A DNA stretch of 64,000 nucleotides from Streptomyces sp. NBC_00448 (lineage in GTDB: Bacteria > Actinomycetota > Actinomycetes > Streptomycetales > Streptomycetaceae). The notes under the pieces are model-generated. The model did no database searches. It was not told the origin of the DNA and saw only the letters and a list, made by a program, of their open reading frames with translations. The position numbers were made by a program, and so were the translations under genes. Location of the stretch: the NCBI RefSeq assembly GCF_036014115.1, contig NZ_CP107913.1, forward strand, positions 8,673,501-8,737,500, read 5' to 3'. Shown here piece after piece: positions 23,932 to 32,432 of this stretch; position 1 is the first letter of the stretch; each line of letters opens with the position of its first letter.

Positions 23932-24597
23932 TCAGCCGAGCCAACCGGGCCGGACCAGCCCCGACTCGTAGGCGAGCACCACCAGTTGGGCCCGGTCGCG
24001 GGCGCCGAGCTTCACCATCGCCCGGCTGACGTGCGTCTTCGCGGTGAGCGGGCTGACCACCAGCCGGCGGGCGATCTCGTCGTTGGACAGGCCGATCCCG
24101 ACCAGCGCCATCACCTCGCGCTCCCGGTCGGTGAGCTGTTCGAGGTCGGCGGCGGTGGCCGGCTCCTTGGAACGGGCGGCGAACTCGGCGATCAGCCGGC
24201 GGGTCACGCCGGGGGACAGCAGCGCGTCGCCGCCGACCACTGCCCGGACCGCGCGCAGGAGTTCGGCCGGCTCGGTGTCCTTCACCAGGAACCCGGAGGC
24301 ACCTGACCGGATCGCCTCGAAGACGTACTCGTCGAGTTCGAAGGTGGTCAGCACCACCACCCGCACCTGCACGAGCGCCGGGTCCGCGGTGATCGTGCGG
24401 GTGGCGACCAGCCCGTCCATCACCGGCATCCGGATGTCCATCAGCACGGCGTCCGGGGTCAGTTCGCGCACCATGCGCACCGCCTGCCCGCCGTCCGCCG
24501 CCTCGCCGACCACCTCGATGTCGTGCTGCGCGTCCAGCAGCGCCCGGAACCCGGCCCGGACCAGAAGCTGGTCGTCGGCGAGCAGTACGCGGATCAT
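23932..24597 (-). CDS. NarL/FixJ-type response regulator
   Basis: A 221-residue two-component response regulator. The receiver domain has the acidic pair in LLADDQ (residues 8-9), phospho-acceptor Asp54 in AVLMDIRMP and the conserved Lys in GFLVKDTEP. The C-terminal LuxR helix-turn-helix is LTDREREVMALVGIGLSNDEIARRL. ATG 24597 overlaps the stop of the upstream histidine kinase (ATGA), so the pair is translationally coupled. Targets are not evident; it may control nearby genes. Confidence 0.92.
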   Translation of the reverse strand: MIRVLLADDQLLVRAGFRALLDAQHDIEVVGEAADGGQAVRMVRELTPDAVLMDIRMPVMDGLVATRTITADPALVQVRVVVLTTFELDEYVFEAIRSGASGFLVKDTEPAELLRAVRAVVGGDALLSPGVTRRLIAEFAARSKEPATAADLEQLTDREREVMALVGIGLSNDEIARRLVVSPLTAKTHVSRAMVKLGARDRAQLVVLAYESGLVRPGWLG

Positions 24598-25976
24598 GTG
24601 CGCTCCTCGGCGGAGGTCAGGCCGCTGGGGCCGGAGGGATCGGATGAGCCGGAGGGACGGTCAGCGGCAGAGGGGCGCCCTGGGTCGGAGGGGTGCCCCT
24701 GGTCGGACGGGTGGTCCTGGTCGGAGGGTCGGCCCGGGTCGGATCGAGAGTCCGGGGCGGACGGAGAGTCCGGGGCGGACGAAGGGCGCGCGCCGTCCCG
24801 GTTCTCCCCGCCCAGCGGCAGCACCGCGCGAACCCGGAAGCCGCCGTCCGCCCGCGGCCCGGCCCGTAGCTCACCGCCCAGCGCGCCCACCCGTTCCCGC
24901 ATGCCGACCAGGCCGTTGCCGCCGCCGGTCTCGCCGCCCGTGACCGCCGGGCCGTCGTCGTCGACCAGCACCTCGACGGCGCCCGGCCGGTAGGTCAGGC
25001 GGACCCGGGCGGTGCGGGAGCCGGAGTGCCGCACGATGTTCGTCAGCGACTCCTGGACGATCCGGAAGGCGGCCAGGTCCGCGCCCGGCGGCAGCCGCAC
25101 ACGGGTGCCCTCGACCGCGACCTCGGCGGCGAGGCCCGCGGCGGTCGCCTGCTCCACGAGCTCGGGCAGCCGGTCCAGGCCGGGCGCGGGGGAGCGCGGC
25201 GCCTCGCCGGGCGCGCGCAGTGTGCCGAGCACCTGGCGCACCTCGCCCAGCGCCTCCTTGCTCGCCGCCTTGATCGTGGTCAGCGCGGTCCGCGCCTGCT
25301 CGGGCCGCTCGTCCATCAGGGCGAGGGCGACGCCCGCCTGGACGTTGATCACCGAGATGCTGTGGGCGAGCACGTCGTGCAGCTCGCGGGCGATCCGCAG
25401 CCGCTCCTCGTCCGCCCGGCGGCGCTCCGCCTCCGCGCGCTCCCGCCGGTCCCGGGCGACCTGCTCCCGTCTGACCCGGTACAGCTCGGCGCCGGCGAGC
25501 ACCGCCAGCAGCCAGGCGCCGACCCCCGACGCCTCCGCCCACGTCAGCCGCTGGCTGCCGGACGACGGCAGCCACTGGTAGAGCCAGGCGCCGACCAGGA
25601 TGTGCGCGGTGTAGGCCGCCGCCGCGATGACCAGCACGGCTCTGCGGTGGCCAGCGGCGACCGCGCTGAAGAACGCCACCACCATCGAGGCGAACACCGG
25701 CCCGAACGGGTAGCCGAGCATGACGTAGAGCAGCGTGACCGCGGCGGTGCCGGCGGCCACGGCGACCGGCCGCTGCCGCCGGAACAGGAGCATGACCGGC
25801 CCGGCCAGCAGCAGGGTGTACCCCAGCGCGTCGAGTTCGGTGCGGCTCGGCTGGTGCCGCCCGGCCACGCTGGACCCGACCAGCTGGACGAACGCCAGCA
25901 CGATCACCGGCACCCAGACGCGCCGGGTGCCGAGCAGCCCGCGCCGCCGCGGTTCCGGCCGGTCCTCGTACGTCAT
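24594..25976 (-). CDS. Sensor histidine kinase (HisKA_3, NarX/DesK type)
   Basis: A 460-residue membrane kinase. Several N-terminal hydrophobic segments span about residues 20-165, then a coiled linker rich in Arg and Glu leads to the phospho-acceptor His in RIARELHDVLAHSISVINVQ (near residue 205). The HATPase domain has the N-box FRIVQESLTNIVRHS and G-boxes VDDDGPAV and GNGLVGMRERVGALGG. A tail of about 70 residues contains repeated PSD/PSA units rich in Asp, Ser and Pro (RPSDQDHPSDQGHPSDPGRP). ATG 25976 is preferred over GTG 25985. It forms an operon with the response regulator downstream. Confidence 0.9.
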   Translation of the reverse strand: MTYEDRPEPRRRGLLGTRRVWVPVIVLAFVQLVGSSVAGRHQPSRTELDALGYTLLLAGPVMLLFRRQRPVAVAAGTAAVTLLYVMLGYPFGPVFASMVVAFFSAVAAGHRRAVLVIAAAAYTAHILVGAWLYQWLPSSGSQRLTWAEASGVGAWLLAVLAGAELYRVRREQVARDRRERAEAERRRADEERLRIARELHDVLAHSISVINVQAGVALALMDERPEQARTALTTIKAASKEALGEVRQVLGTLRAPGEAPRSPAPGLDRLPELVEQATAAGLAAEVAVEGTRVRLPPGADLAAFRIVQESLTNIVRHSGSRTARVRLTYRPGAVEVLVDDDGPAVTGGETGGGNGLVGMRERVGALGGELRAGPRADGGFRVRAVLPLGGENRDGARPSSAPDSPSAPDSRSDPGRPSDQDHPSDQGHPSDPGRPSAADRPSGSSDPSGPSGLTSAEERT

Positions 25977-26108
25977 GCGCCCCACGCTAGACCGCCACCC
26001 GCCGGCCCCGCGTCCACCGGCGGTGGGCGGCGCGGGTACTCCGTACGAAGTACCCCGGGTCGGCGCCGGGCGCCGGAAGGCGGGGCGCCGGACCCGGGCC
26101 GGCCGCTG

Positions 26109-27383
26109 TCAGGTGCGGTCGTACGCGTCCAGCGCGCGGCGGGCGATCGAGTGGGTGCGGACCAGCTCGGCGAGCGAGCGCTTCCCCCGGGTGATCCCGG
26201 CGAACGCGCGCCAGGCCGGGGGGAAGGTGGTCAGCGCGGCGTGCAGCAGACCGGGGCGCCGCTCGAACAGCGCCAGCATCCGCCGTCCGACGCCCATCTC
26301 GACGCCGAGCCCGGCCTTGACCGCGAACGCGTAGTTGAGGGCCTGCCGGCGGGCGTCCACCGCGTCGTGCGCCTCGGCGATGCGCACCGCCCACTCGCCG
26401 GCCAGCCGGCCGGAGCGCAGCGCGTAGGAGATGCCCTCGCGGGTCCAGGGCTCCAGCAGTCCGGCCGCGTCGCCGCAGACCAGGACGCGGCCGCGGGAGA
26501 GCGGGGAGTCGTCGGCGCGGCAGCGGGTCAGGTGGCCGGAGGAGACGCTCGGCTCGAAACCGGCCAGGCCGAGCCGGGCGATGAAGTCGTCCAGGTAGCG
26601 CTTGGTGGCGCCGCCGTCTCCGCGCGCGGAGATCACGCCGACGGTGAGGGAGTCGCCCTTGGGGAAGACCCAGCCGTAACTGCCGGGCAGCGGGCCCCAG
26701 TCGATGTGCACCCGGCCGGCCCAGTCCTCGGCGACCGAGGCGGGCACCGGGATCTCGGACTCCAGGCCGAGGTCGACCTGGTCGAGCTTGACCCCGACGT
26801 GTGCTCCTATCCGGCTGGCGCTGCCGTCGGCGCCCACCACCGCGCGGGCGTAGAGGGTCTCCTCCTCGCCGCGCTTGCCCCCGGCGCCGCCGGTCACCAC
26901 GACCGCGACGGTCCTGCGGTCGGGCACGCCCGGTCCGTGCTGCTCGACCCGGCAGACCGTCACCCCGGTACGCACCTCGGCGCCGGCCTCGCGGGCGGCT
27001 TCGACCAGCCCGTTGTCGAACTCGGGCCGGTTGATGAGGCCGAAGAGCATCTGCCGGGAGCGCTTGGTGCGGGTCAGCCGGCCGTTGAGACTGAAGGTGA
27101 CCGCGTGCACGCGGTCGCGCAGCGGGAGTTCGTAGCCGGGGGGCAGCGAATCCCGGGACGGCCCGATGATGCCGCCGCCGCAGGTCTTGTAGCGCGGCAG
27201 TTCGGACTTCTCCAGCAGCAGGACCCGCCGACCGGTCACGGCTGCCGCGTGGGCGGCAGACGCGCCTGCCGGACCCGCGCCGATCACCACGACGTCCCAG
27301 ACCGGCTCGGTCCCGTCGTTCTCCGCACCGCTGCCCTGGGCCGCCTGCTCACCGCTCACGTCGTTTTCGCTCCCGCTCGCCAC
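26109..27383 (-). CDS. Geranylgeranyl reductase family FAD-dependent oxidoreductase
   Basis: A flavoprotein of the GGR group, which reduces polyprenyl or lipid double bonds or acts as a related monooxygenase-like reductase. The FAD dinucleotide fold is VVVIGAGPAGASAAHAAAV, the family signature is YKTCGGGIIGPS, and the second FAD motif is VLVCGDAAGLLEPWTREGIS. GTG 27383, preceded by GAGGACA, is chosen because a TAGGAT -10 box overlaps the upstream ATG at 27422 and would place the transcript start after it. With that start the protein has 424 residues. It is divergent from an M20 peptidase. Confidence 0.82.
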   Translation of the reverse strand: MASGSENDVSGEQAAQGSGAENDGTEPVWDVVVIGAGPAGASAAHAAAVTGRRVLLLEKSELPRYKTCGGGIIGPSRDSLPPGYELPLRDRVHAVTFSLNGRLTRTKRSRQMLFGLINRPEFDNGLVEAAREAGAEVRTGVTVCRVEQHGPGVPDRRTVAVVVTGGAGGKRGEEETLYARAVVGADGSASRIGAHVGVKLDQVDLGLESEIPVPASVAEDWAGRVHIDWGPLPGSYGWVFPKGDSLTVGVISARGDGGATKRYLDDFIARLGLAGFEPSVSSGHLTRCRADDSPLSRGRVLVCGDAAGLLEPWTREGISYALRSGRLAGEWAVRIAEAHDAVDARRQALNYAFAVKAGLGVEMGVGRRMLALFERRPGLLHAALTTFPPAWRAFAGITRGKRSLAELVRTHSIARRALDAYDRT

Positions 27384-27573
27384 GCTCGGCTGTCCTCGCT
27401 GTTCAGCGCTGTTCGCAAGCATCCTATTGCGCCCGTGGCCAAGGGCTCGCTGTGGCACCATCGGCAACGGCCCGCCGGCCCCGGCGGGGGCGCCGGTCTG
27501 CCGGTGCCTGTCATCCTTTGTCGGCTTTTCGTCGCCGTCGTGTCGGCCTCGTCCGTCCCTACCAGGAGCATTC

Positions 27574-28947
27574 ATGTCGTCAGTCCCGCTGTCCGAGACC
27601 GTCGCGTCGCTGATCCCCCGGGCCAGGACCGAACTGGCCGAGCTGGTGTCGTTCGCATCGGTGGCCGACGAGCGCCAGTTCCCCCGCAGCGAGTCGCAGA
27701 AAGCGGCGGCCTGGATCGTGGCGGCGCTGCGGGAGGAGGGCTTCGAGGAAGTGGCGCTGCTCGACACGCCCGACGGCACCCAGTCGGTCTACGGAGTGCT
27801 GCCCGGCCCGGCCGCCGCGCCGACGGTGCTGCTCTACGCGCACTACGACGTCCAGCCGCCGCTGGACGAATCGGCCTGGCTCTCCCCGCCGTTCGAACTG
27901 ACCGAACGGGACGGCCGGTGGTACGGGCGTGGCGCGGCCGACTGCAAGGGCGGTCTGGTGATGCACCTGACCGCGCTGCGGGCGCTGCGCGAGCACGGTG
28001 GCGTCCCGCTGAACGTCAAGGTGATCGTGGAGGGTTCCGAGGAGCAGGGCACCGGCGGCCTGGAGCGGTACGCCGAAGCCCACCCCGACCTGCTGACCGC
28101 CGACGCCATCGTGATCGGCGACACCGGCAACTTCCGGGTCGGCCTGCCGACGGTCACCTCCTCGCTGCGCGGCATGGTGCTGACCGAGGTCCGGGTGGCG
28201 ACCCTCGCGGGGAACCTGCACTCCGGGCAGTTCGGCGGCGCCGCCCCCGACGCGCTGGCCGCGCTGATCCAGATGCTCGCCACGCTGCGCGACGCGTCCG
28301 GCGCCACCACCGTCGACGGCCTGGACGGCTCCGGCGAGTGGTCGGGACTGGCCTACGAGGAGGCCGACTTCCGCCGCGACGCCAAGGTGCTCGACGGTGT
28401 GGAACTGGTCGGCGGCGGCGCCGTCGCGGACCGGCTGTGGGCCCGGCCGGCGGTGACCGTGCTCGGCATCGACGCGCCGCCCGTGGTCGGCGCCACCCCG
28501 TCGGTGCAGGCCGAGGCGGGCGCCCTGGTGAGCGTCCGGGTGCCGCCGGGCGTCGACGCGGCCAAGGCCGCCGAGGCGCTGGAGACCCACCTGCGGGCGG
28601 CCGCGCCGTGGGGAGCGAAGGTCGAGGTGACCCGGCGGGGCAGCGGCCAGCCGTTCGCCGCGGACACCGGCAGCCCGGCGTACGCCTCGATGGCCGAGGC
28701 GATGCGGGAGGCGTACGGCCAGGAGATGGCGGTGGTGGGGCAGGGCGGCTCGATCCCGCTGTGCAACACCCTGGCCACCCTGTACCCGAGCGCCGAGATC
28801 CTGCTGATCGGGCTGAGCGAGCCCGAGGCGCAGATCCACGCGGTCAACGAGAGCGTCTCGCCGGAGGAGTTGGAGCGGATGACGCTGACCGAGGCGCTGT
28901 TCCTGCGCCGGTACGCGGCGGCGCACTCGGCCGGCCAGGGGGTCTGA
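27574..28947 (+). CDS. M20 family metallopeptidase (dipeptidase)
   Basis: A 457-residue di-zinc M20 peptidase, cytosolic and without signal peptide. The first metal site is LLYAHYDVQP, the bridging Asp is in GRGAADCKGG, and the catalytic Glu pair is in VEGSEEQGTGG; the dimerisation (lid) domain starts around TSSLRGMVLTEVRV and a late metal-binding His is in AQIHAVNESV. ATG 27574 has CAGGAG eight bases upstream. Members cleave dipeptides or N-acylated amino acids. It is monocistronic, followed by a strong hairpin. Confidence 0.9.
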   Translation: MSSVPLSETVASLIPRARTELAELVSFASVADERQFPRSESQKAAAWIVAALREEGFEEVALLDTPDGTQSVYGVLPGPAAAPTVLLYAHYDVQPPLDESAWLSPPFELTERDGRWYGRGAADCKGGLVMHLTALRALREHGGVPLNVKVIVEGSEEQGTGGLERYAEAHPDLLTADAIVIGDTGNFRVGLPTVTSSLRGMVLTEVRVATLAGNLHSGQFGGAAPDALAALIQMLATLRDASGATTVDGLDGSGEWSGLAYEEADFRRDAKVLDGVELVGGGAVADRLWARPAVTVLGIDAPPVVGATPSVQAEAGALVSVRVPPGVDAAKAAEALETHLRAAAPWGAKVEVTRRGSGQPFAADTGSPAYASMAEAMREAYGQEMAVVGQGGSIPLCNTLATLYPSAEILLIGLSEPEAQIHAVNESVSPEELERMTLTEALFLRRYAAAHSAGQGV

Positions 28948-29055
28948 CCGGGGAGCAGTCCGAGGTCGGGAAACCGTCCGGGGCCGGGGTATCGGCCTCG
29001 GACGGGGAGCGGTCAGGCCGGGCGAGTGGTCCGGGCCGAGGCCGAGGGAACGGGC

Positions 29056-29088
29056 CGGGGCGTCGGCCGGCGCGCGTCCGACGCCCCG
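29056..29088. terminator. Terminator hairpin between convergent genes
   Basis: CGGGGCGTCGG (29056-29066) pairs perfectly with CCGACGCCCCG (29078-29088) across 11 bases, between the M20 peptidase and the convergent kinase-NUDIX gene. Confidence 0.7.
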
Positions 29089-29109
29089 CTGGACGGGTCC
29101 GCGGACGGG

Positions 29110-30144
29110 TCACGGCGCAGGGTGCCCGGCCTCCAGGTTGAGGGCGCGGCCCTGCTCCCGCGCCCGCAGCGCCCAGCGCAGCCGGTCCAGCCGGACCGGG
29201 GGCAGCAGCCCGGCTGCTTCGTCCTCGGTGACGAAGCGCCAACCGCGCAGTTCGGCGTCGGGCAGCAGCAGCCGGCCGATGTCCGCGGAGGGCATCCGGC
29301 CGCCGTCGAAGAGCAGCCGCAGACCGCCGTGGCCCGGCGGGTGCGGCGGTTCCCAGTCCACGACGAGCAGTTCGAGCCCGCCGGTCAGTTCGATGCCCAA
29401 CTCCTCGGCGACCTCGCGGTAGCCGGCCCGGGCCGGCGACTCGCCGCGCTCCACGATGCCGCCGGGGAACTCCCAACCCGGCTTGTAGGTCGGGTCGACC
29501 AGCAGCACCCGGTCGGCGTCGTCGAAGAGCAGCACCCCGGCGGCCACCGTCTCCGCGCGTGGCTCGGGCGTCTGGATGATCCCGCAGACGCCCCGGCCGC
29601 GGCCGACCGCCTCGGTGACCGCCACCGCCGTCTGCCGCGGGTCGAGCCCGCCGGTGTCGACCACGTGCGCGTCGCCGGTGAGCCAGGGCAGGGCCGCGGT
29701 GTAGTCGGCGATACGGTCCAACGCCCAGCGCCGGGCGGCGTCGTCGGCCCCGGGGTCGTCCGGAGCGTCGGCCCGGGCGGCGATCCGCGCGCGCAGGATC
29801 GTTTCTCCCGGGTCGAGCAGTACATGTTTCACCTCGATGCCCCGGGCCGCCAGCCCGCCGAATATCTCGTCCCGGTGCTCCTGGCGCAGCAGCGTCATCG
29901 GTGTGACGAGCACACCGCCGACCTCGGCGAGCAGCGCGGCGGCGGTCTCCACCACCAGCCGCCGCCAGATCGCCAGTTCCTGGTAGTCGGTGACCTCCTG
30001 GAGCCGCTTCTCCGGCAGTAGCTGGCGCAGGCAGCCGCCGAGCGCCTCGGGGTCGTACAGGGTGCTCTCCGGTACCAGGTCCAGCATCTCGCGTGCCGCG
30101 CTGGACTTGCCGGCGCCGAACGCCCCGTTCACCCAGATGATCAC
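29110..30144 (-). CDS. P-loop (TmrB-like) ATPase fused to a NUDIX domain
   Basis: A 344-residue two-domain protein. Residues 1-185 form a small P-loop kinase-like domain (Walker A GAFGAGKS at 7-14) like the tunicamycin-resistance protein TmrB and related AAA_18 or nucleotide kinases. Residues 195-344 form a NUDIX hydrolase with box GIVERGESPARAGYREVAEE plus LGI at about 229-251. The join suggests an enzyme that first binds or phosphorylates and then hydrolyses a nucleotide-linked small molecule, perhaps for detoxification; that is inference. Both active motifs are intact. It starts at ATG 30144. Confidence 0.82.
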   Translation of the reverse strand: MIIWVNGAFGAGKSSAAREMLDLVPESTLYDPEALGGCLRQLLPEKRLQEVTDYQELAIWRRLVVETAAALLAEVGGVLVTPMTLLRQEHRDEIFGGLAARGIEVKHVLLDPGETILRARIAARADAPDDPGADDAARRWALDRIADYTAALPWLTGDAHVVDTGGLDPRQTAVAVTEAVGRGRGVCGIIQTPEPRAETVAAGVLLFDDADRVLLVDPTYKPGWEFPGGIVERGESPARAGYREVAEELGIELTGGLELLVVDWEPPHPPGHGGLRLLFDGGRMPSADIGRLLLPDAELRGWRFVTEDEAAGLLPPVRLDRLRWALRAREQGRALNLEAGHPAP

Positions 30145-30209
30145 GGTGCCCCCTTCTCCGTTGACCCCTACGAATTGCCCGGATCATCGGCACCGGCAAA
30201 CGCACCCGG

Positions 30210-30743
30210 TCACGTGGTGGCACGTACCGGCCGCAGCAGCCGCCACCGGCCGGCGAGCACCGCGGAGACCGGGTCGTCCCGGCCGGGGCCCTCCGGGCCG
30301 AAGTGCGAGCGCATCTCCACGTCCTGCGGCGGCACCGGATGCACCGCGCACGGCGGGCAACCGCCGCTGGCGTCGAGCCGGGTGCCGCACCGCGCGTGGT
30401 GGAAGGTGCGCAACGGGCCGCCCGGGGTGGCGTGCCGTCCGCCCCACAGCGCCAGGCCGTGCACGACGGGCCACAGTTCGAGGCCGGCGTCGGTCAGTAC
30501 GTAGTCGTGGCGCCGCGGGGACTGCTGGTAGGCGACCCGGCTCAGGACGCCCGCCTCGGTGAGGGCGGCGAGCCGGGTGGTGAGCACGGCGCGCGGGATG
30601 TCGAGGTGGACCAGGAAGTCATTGAACCGGCGCACGCCGTAGAAGGCGTCCCGGAGGATCAGCAGGCTCCAGCGCTCGCCGACGACCTCCAGGGCGCGGG
30701 CGAGGGAGCAGTCCTGCTGGGCGTAGTCGGTGCCGAGGGCCAT
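30210..30743 (-). CDS. HxlR-family transcriptional regulator
   Basis: A 177-residue winged-helix regulator with the HxlR core CSLARALEVVGERWSLLILR, FYGVRRFNDFLVHLDIPRAVLTTRL and PRRHDYVLTDAGLELWPVV. The N-terminal Cys in QQDCSLARAL is the redox or aldehyde-sensing position of the family. A C-terminal extension has CGTRLDASGGCPPC, a possible metal-binding knot. Start ATG 30743 is supported by a TACCCT -10 box seven bases upstream. It is divergent from an MFS exporter that it probably controls. Confidence 0.87.
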   Translation of the reverse strand: MALGTDYAQQDCSLARALEVVGERWSLLILRDAFYGVRRFNDFLVHLDIPRAVLTTRLAALTEAGVLSRVAYQQSPRRHDYVLTDAGLELWPVVHGLALWGGRHATPGGPLRTFHHARCGTRLDASGGCPPCAVHPVPPQDVEMRSHFGPEGPGRDDPVSAVLAGRWRLLRPVRATT

Positions 30744-30750
30744 GGGGGAC

Positions 30751-30756
30751 AGGGTA
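30751..30756 (-). promoter_or_regulatory. Leaderless -10 box (TACCCT) of the hxlR-type gene
   Basis: Reverse complement of 30751-30756 is TACCCT, seven bases before ATG 30743. The 126-base divergent gap also holds CAGACTCAGACTG and GTGAGTTCATTCAC, either of which could bind HxlR. Confidence 0.45.
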
Positions 30757-30869
30757 CTGCTCGGTTCGGTGAACAGACTCAGACTGCTAGGCTGCCGTTC
30801 CGCTCGTGAGTTCATTCACCAGACCTACCTGTTCGGGTGGGTCGGCAGCCCTCGACGGAGGAGCCCCGT

Positions 30870-32354
30870 ATGGACGTTCAGGCCGCACAAAGCGCCGAGG
30901 TGCCACCCGTGCCGGGTGCCGGAGCGGGGGTGGAGGACACGGCGGCGAGCGGCCCGGAAAGGGCCGGTACGGACGCGGCCGGGGCGGAGCGCGCGCCAGG
31001 GGCCGTCGCCACGCTGCTGACCGTCGGGCTCGGCACCCTGGTGACGCTGATGGCCTTCACCGCGCCGGCCAGCACGCTCGCCGCCACCGCCGGCGGCCTG
31101 CACGCCGGGCCGGTCGCCCAGACCTGGATGTTCACCGGGACCCCGGTCGGGCTCGCCGCGCTGCTGCTCACCGCCGGGTCGGCCGCCGACGCCCGCGGCC
31201 GGCGGCGGGTGTTCGGCGCGGGCGCCGTCCTGCTGGTCCTGGCCAGCGTGCTGTCGGCCGCCGCTCCCGACACGGCGCTGTTCCTGACCGGCCGGATACT
31301 CCAGGGCGCCGCCAGTGCCGCCGTGCTCGCGTCCGGTCTCGGCCTGATCGCCCAGACCCACCCCGCCGGGCCGCACCGGGTGCGCGCGCTCGGCTTCTTC
31401 GGCGCCACCCTCGGCGCCGGCATCGCGCTCGGCCCGGCCTACTCCGCGTTGCTCACGCAGGTCTGGGGTTGGCGCTCGCTGTACTGGGGCCTGGCCGTGC
31501 TCGCCGCGGCCACCGCCGTGGCGACCTGCTCCGTGCCGGAGTCGCGGGCCGAGCGGGCCCGCGGCCTCGACCTGAGCGGCGCGCTCGTGCTCGGCGCCGG
31601 GATCGCCTGCCTGGTCGCGGCGTTCGGCGAGGGCCGCAGCGGCTGGACGCGGGCCGCGGTCCTGGTGCCGCTCGCCGCCGGGCTGGCACTTCTCGCGCTC
31701 TTCGGCGCCGTCGAGCGGCGGGCGGGCGAGCCGATGCTCGATCCCGCGCTGTGGCGCAGCCGCGCCTTCCTGGCCGCGGGCGTCGGCGCGTTCAGCACCG
31801 GGCTGGCCGTCGTCGGACTGTTCAGCTACCTGCCGACCGAACTCGAACTCGTCCTCGGCATGAGCCCGCTCGCCGCGAGCCTGCTGTTCATCGTCTGGGC
31901 CGGGGTGTCCGCGGTCACCGCGCTCTTCGCCCGCCACCTGGCCGGCCGGATCGGCGCCGCCGCCCAGGTCGCGCTCGGCCTGCTGCTGTCCGGGGCCGGC
32001 CAGGCCGCGCTGTACGGCCTGCGGGCCGGCGGCTCCTACGGCCACCTCGTGCCGGGCCTCGCGGTCGCCGGAATCGGCGGCGGCGTCCTCAACGCGGCAC
32101 TGGCCCGGCTCGCCGTCTCCAGCGTTCCGGCCGACCGCAGTGCCATGGGCTCCGGCGCGAACAACACCGCGCGGTACGTCGGTTCCGCGCTGGGGCTGGC
32201 CCTGACGGTGTCGGTGGCGAGCGCCGCGCACGGGCGCACCCCGGCGGCCGCACTGGCCGCCGGCGCGAACCGCGGGTTCCTGGTCAGCGCGGCGATCTGC
32301 GCCGCCGGGGCCGCGGTGGTCCTGCTGGTCGGGCGGGAGCGGCCCGGGCGGTGA
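30870..32354 (+). CDS. MFS transporter
   Basis: A 494-residue major facilitator with about 12 helices. Motif A variant GSAADARGRRRVFGAGAVLL and the helix-5 motif ALGFFGATLGAGIALGPAYS identify it as an efflux-type MFS. About 50 hydrophilic Ala/Gly/Glu-rich residues precede the first helix. ATG 30870 follows CGGAGGAG. Divergent HxlR control suggests induction by a reactive or antimicrobial compound. Confidence 0.85.
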   Translation: MDVQAAQSAEVPPVPGAGAGVEDTAASGPERAGTDAAGAERAPGAVATLLTVGLGTLVTLMAFTAPASTLAATAGGLHAGPVAQTWMFTGTPVGLAALLLTAGSAADARGRRRVFGAGAVLLVLASVLSAAAPDTALFLTGRILQGAASAAVLASGLGLIAQTHPAGPHRVRALGFFGATLGAGIALGPAYSALLTQVWGWRSLYWGLAVLAAATAVATCSVPESRAERARGLDLSGALVLGAGIACLVAAFGEGRSGWTRAAVLVPLAAGLALLALFGAVERRAGEPMLDPALWRSRAFLAAGVGAFSTGLAVVGLFSYLPTELELVLGMSPLAASLLFIVWAGVSAVTALFARHLAGRIGAAAQVALGLLLSGAGQAALYGLRAGGSYGHLVPGLAVAGIGGGVLNAALARLAVSSVPADRSAMGSGANNTARYVGSALGLALTVSVASAAHGRTPAAALAAGANRGFLVSAAICAAGAAVVLLVGRERPGR

Positions 32355-32432
32355 CACCGGAGGCGGGGCGGCCGCGCGACAGGCCGTGACGGCGACCGGC
32401 CGACCAGGGGACCGCAGCGCGCCGCCGGGCGC

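Noticed and set aside
25026..29141. A 1,371-codon open frame on the plus strand
   Set aside because: It lies across the histidine kinase, GGR-like and peptidase genes, is rich in Arg, Gly and Pro without domains, and is a typical shadow of high-GC codon bias.
29110..30144. Tunicamycin resistance determinant
   Set aside because: The P-loop domain is only TmrB-like and is fused to NUDIX; resistance cannot be claimed.
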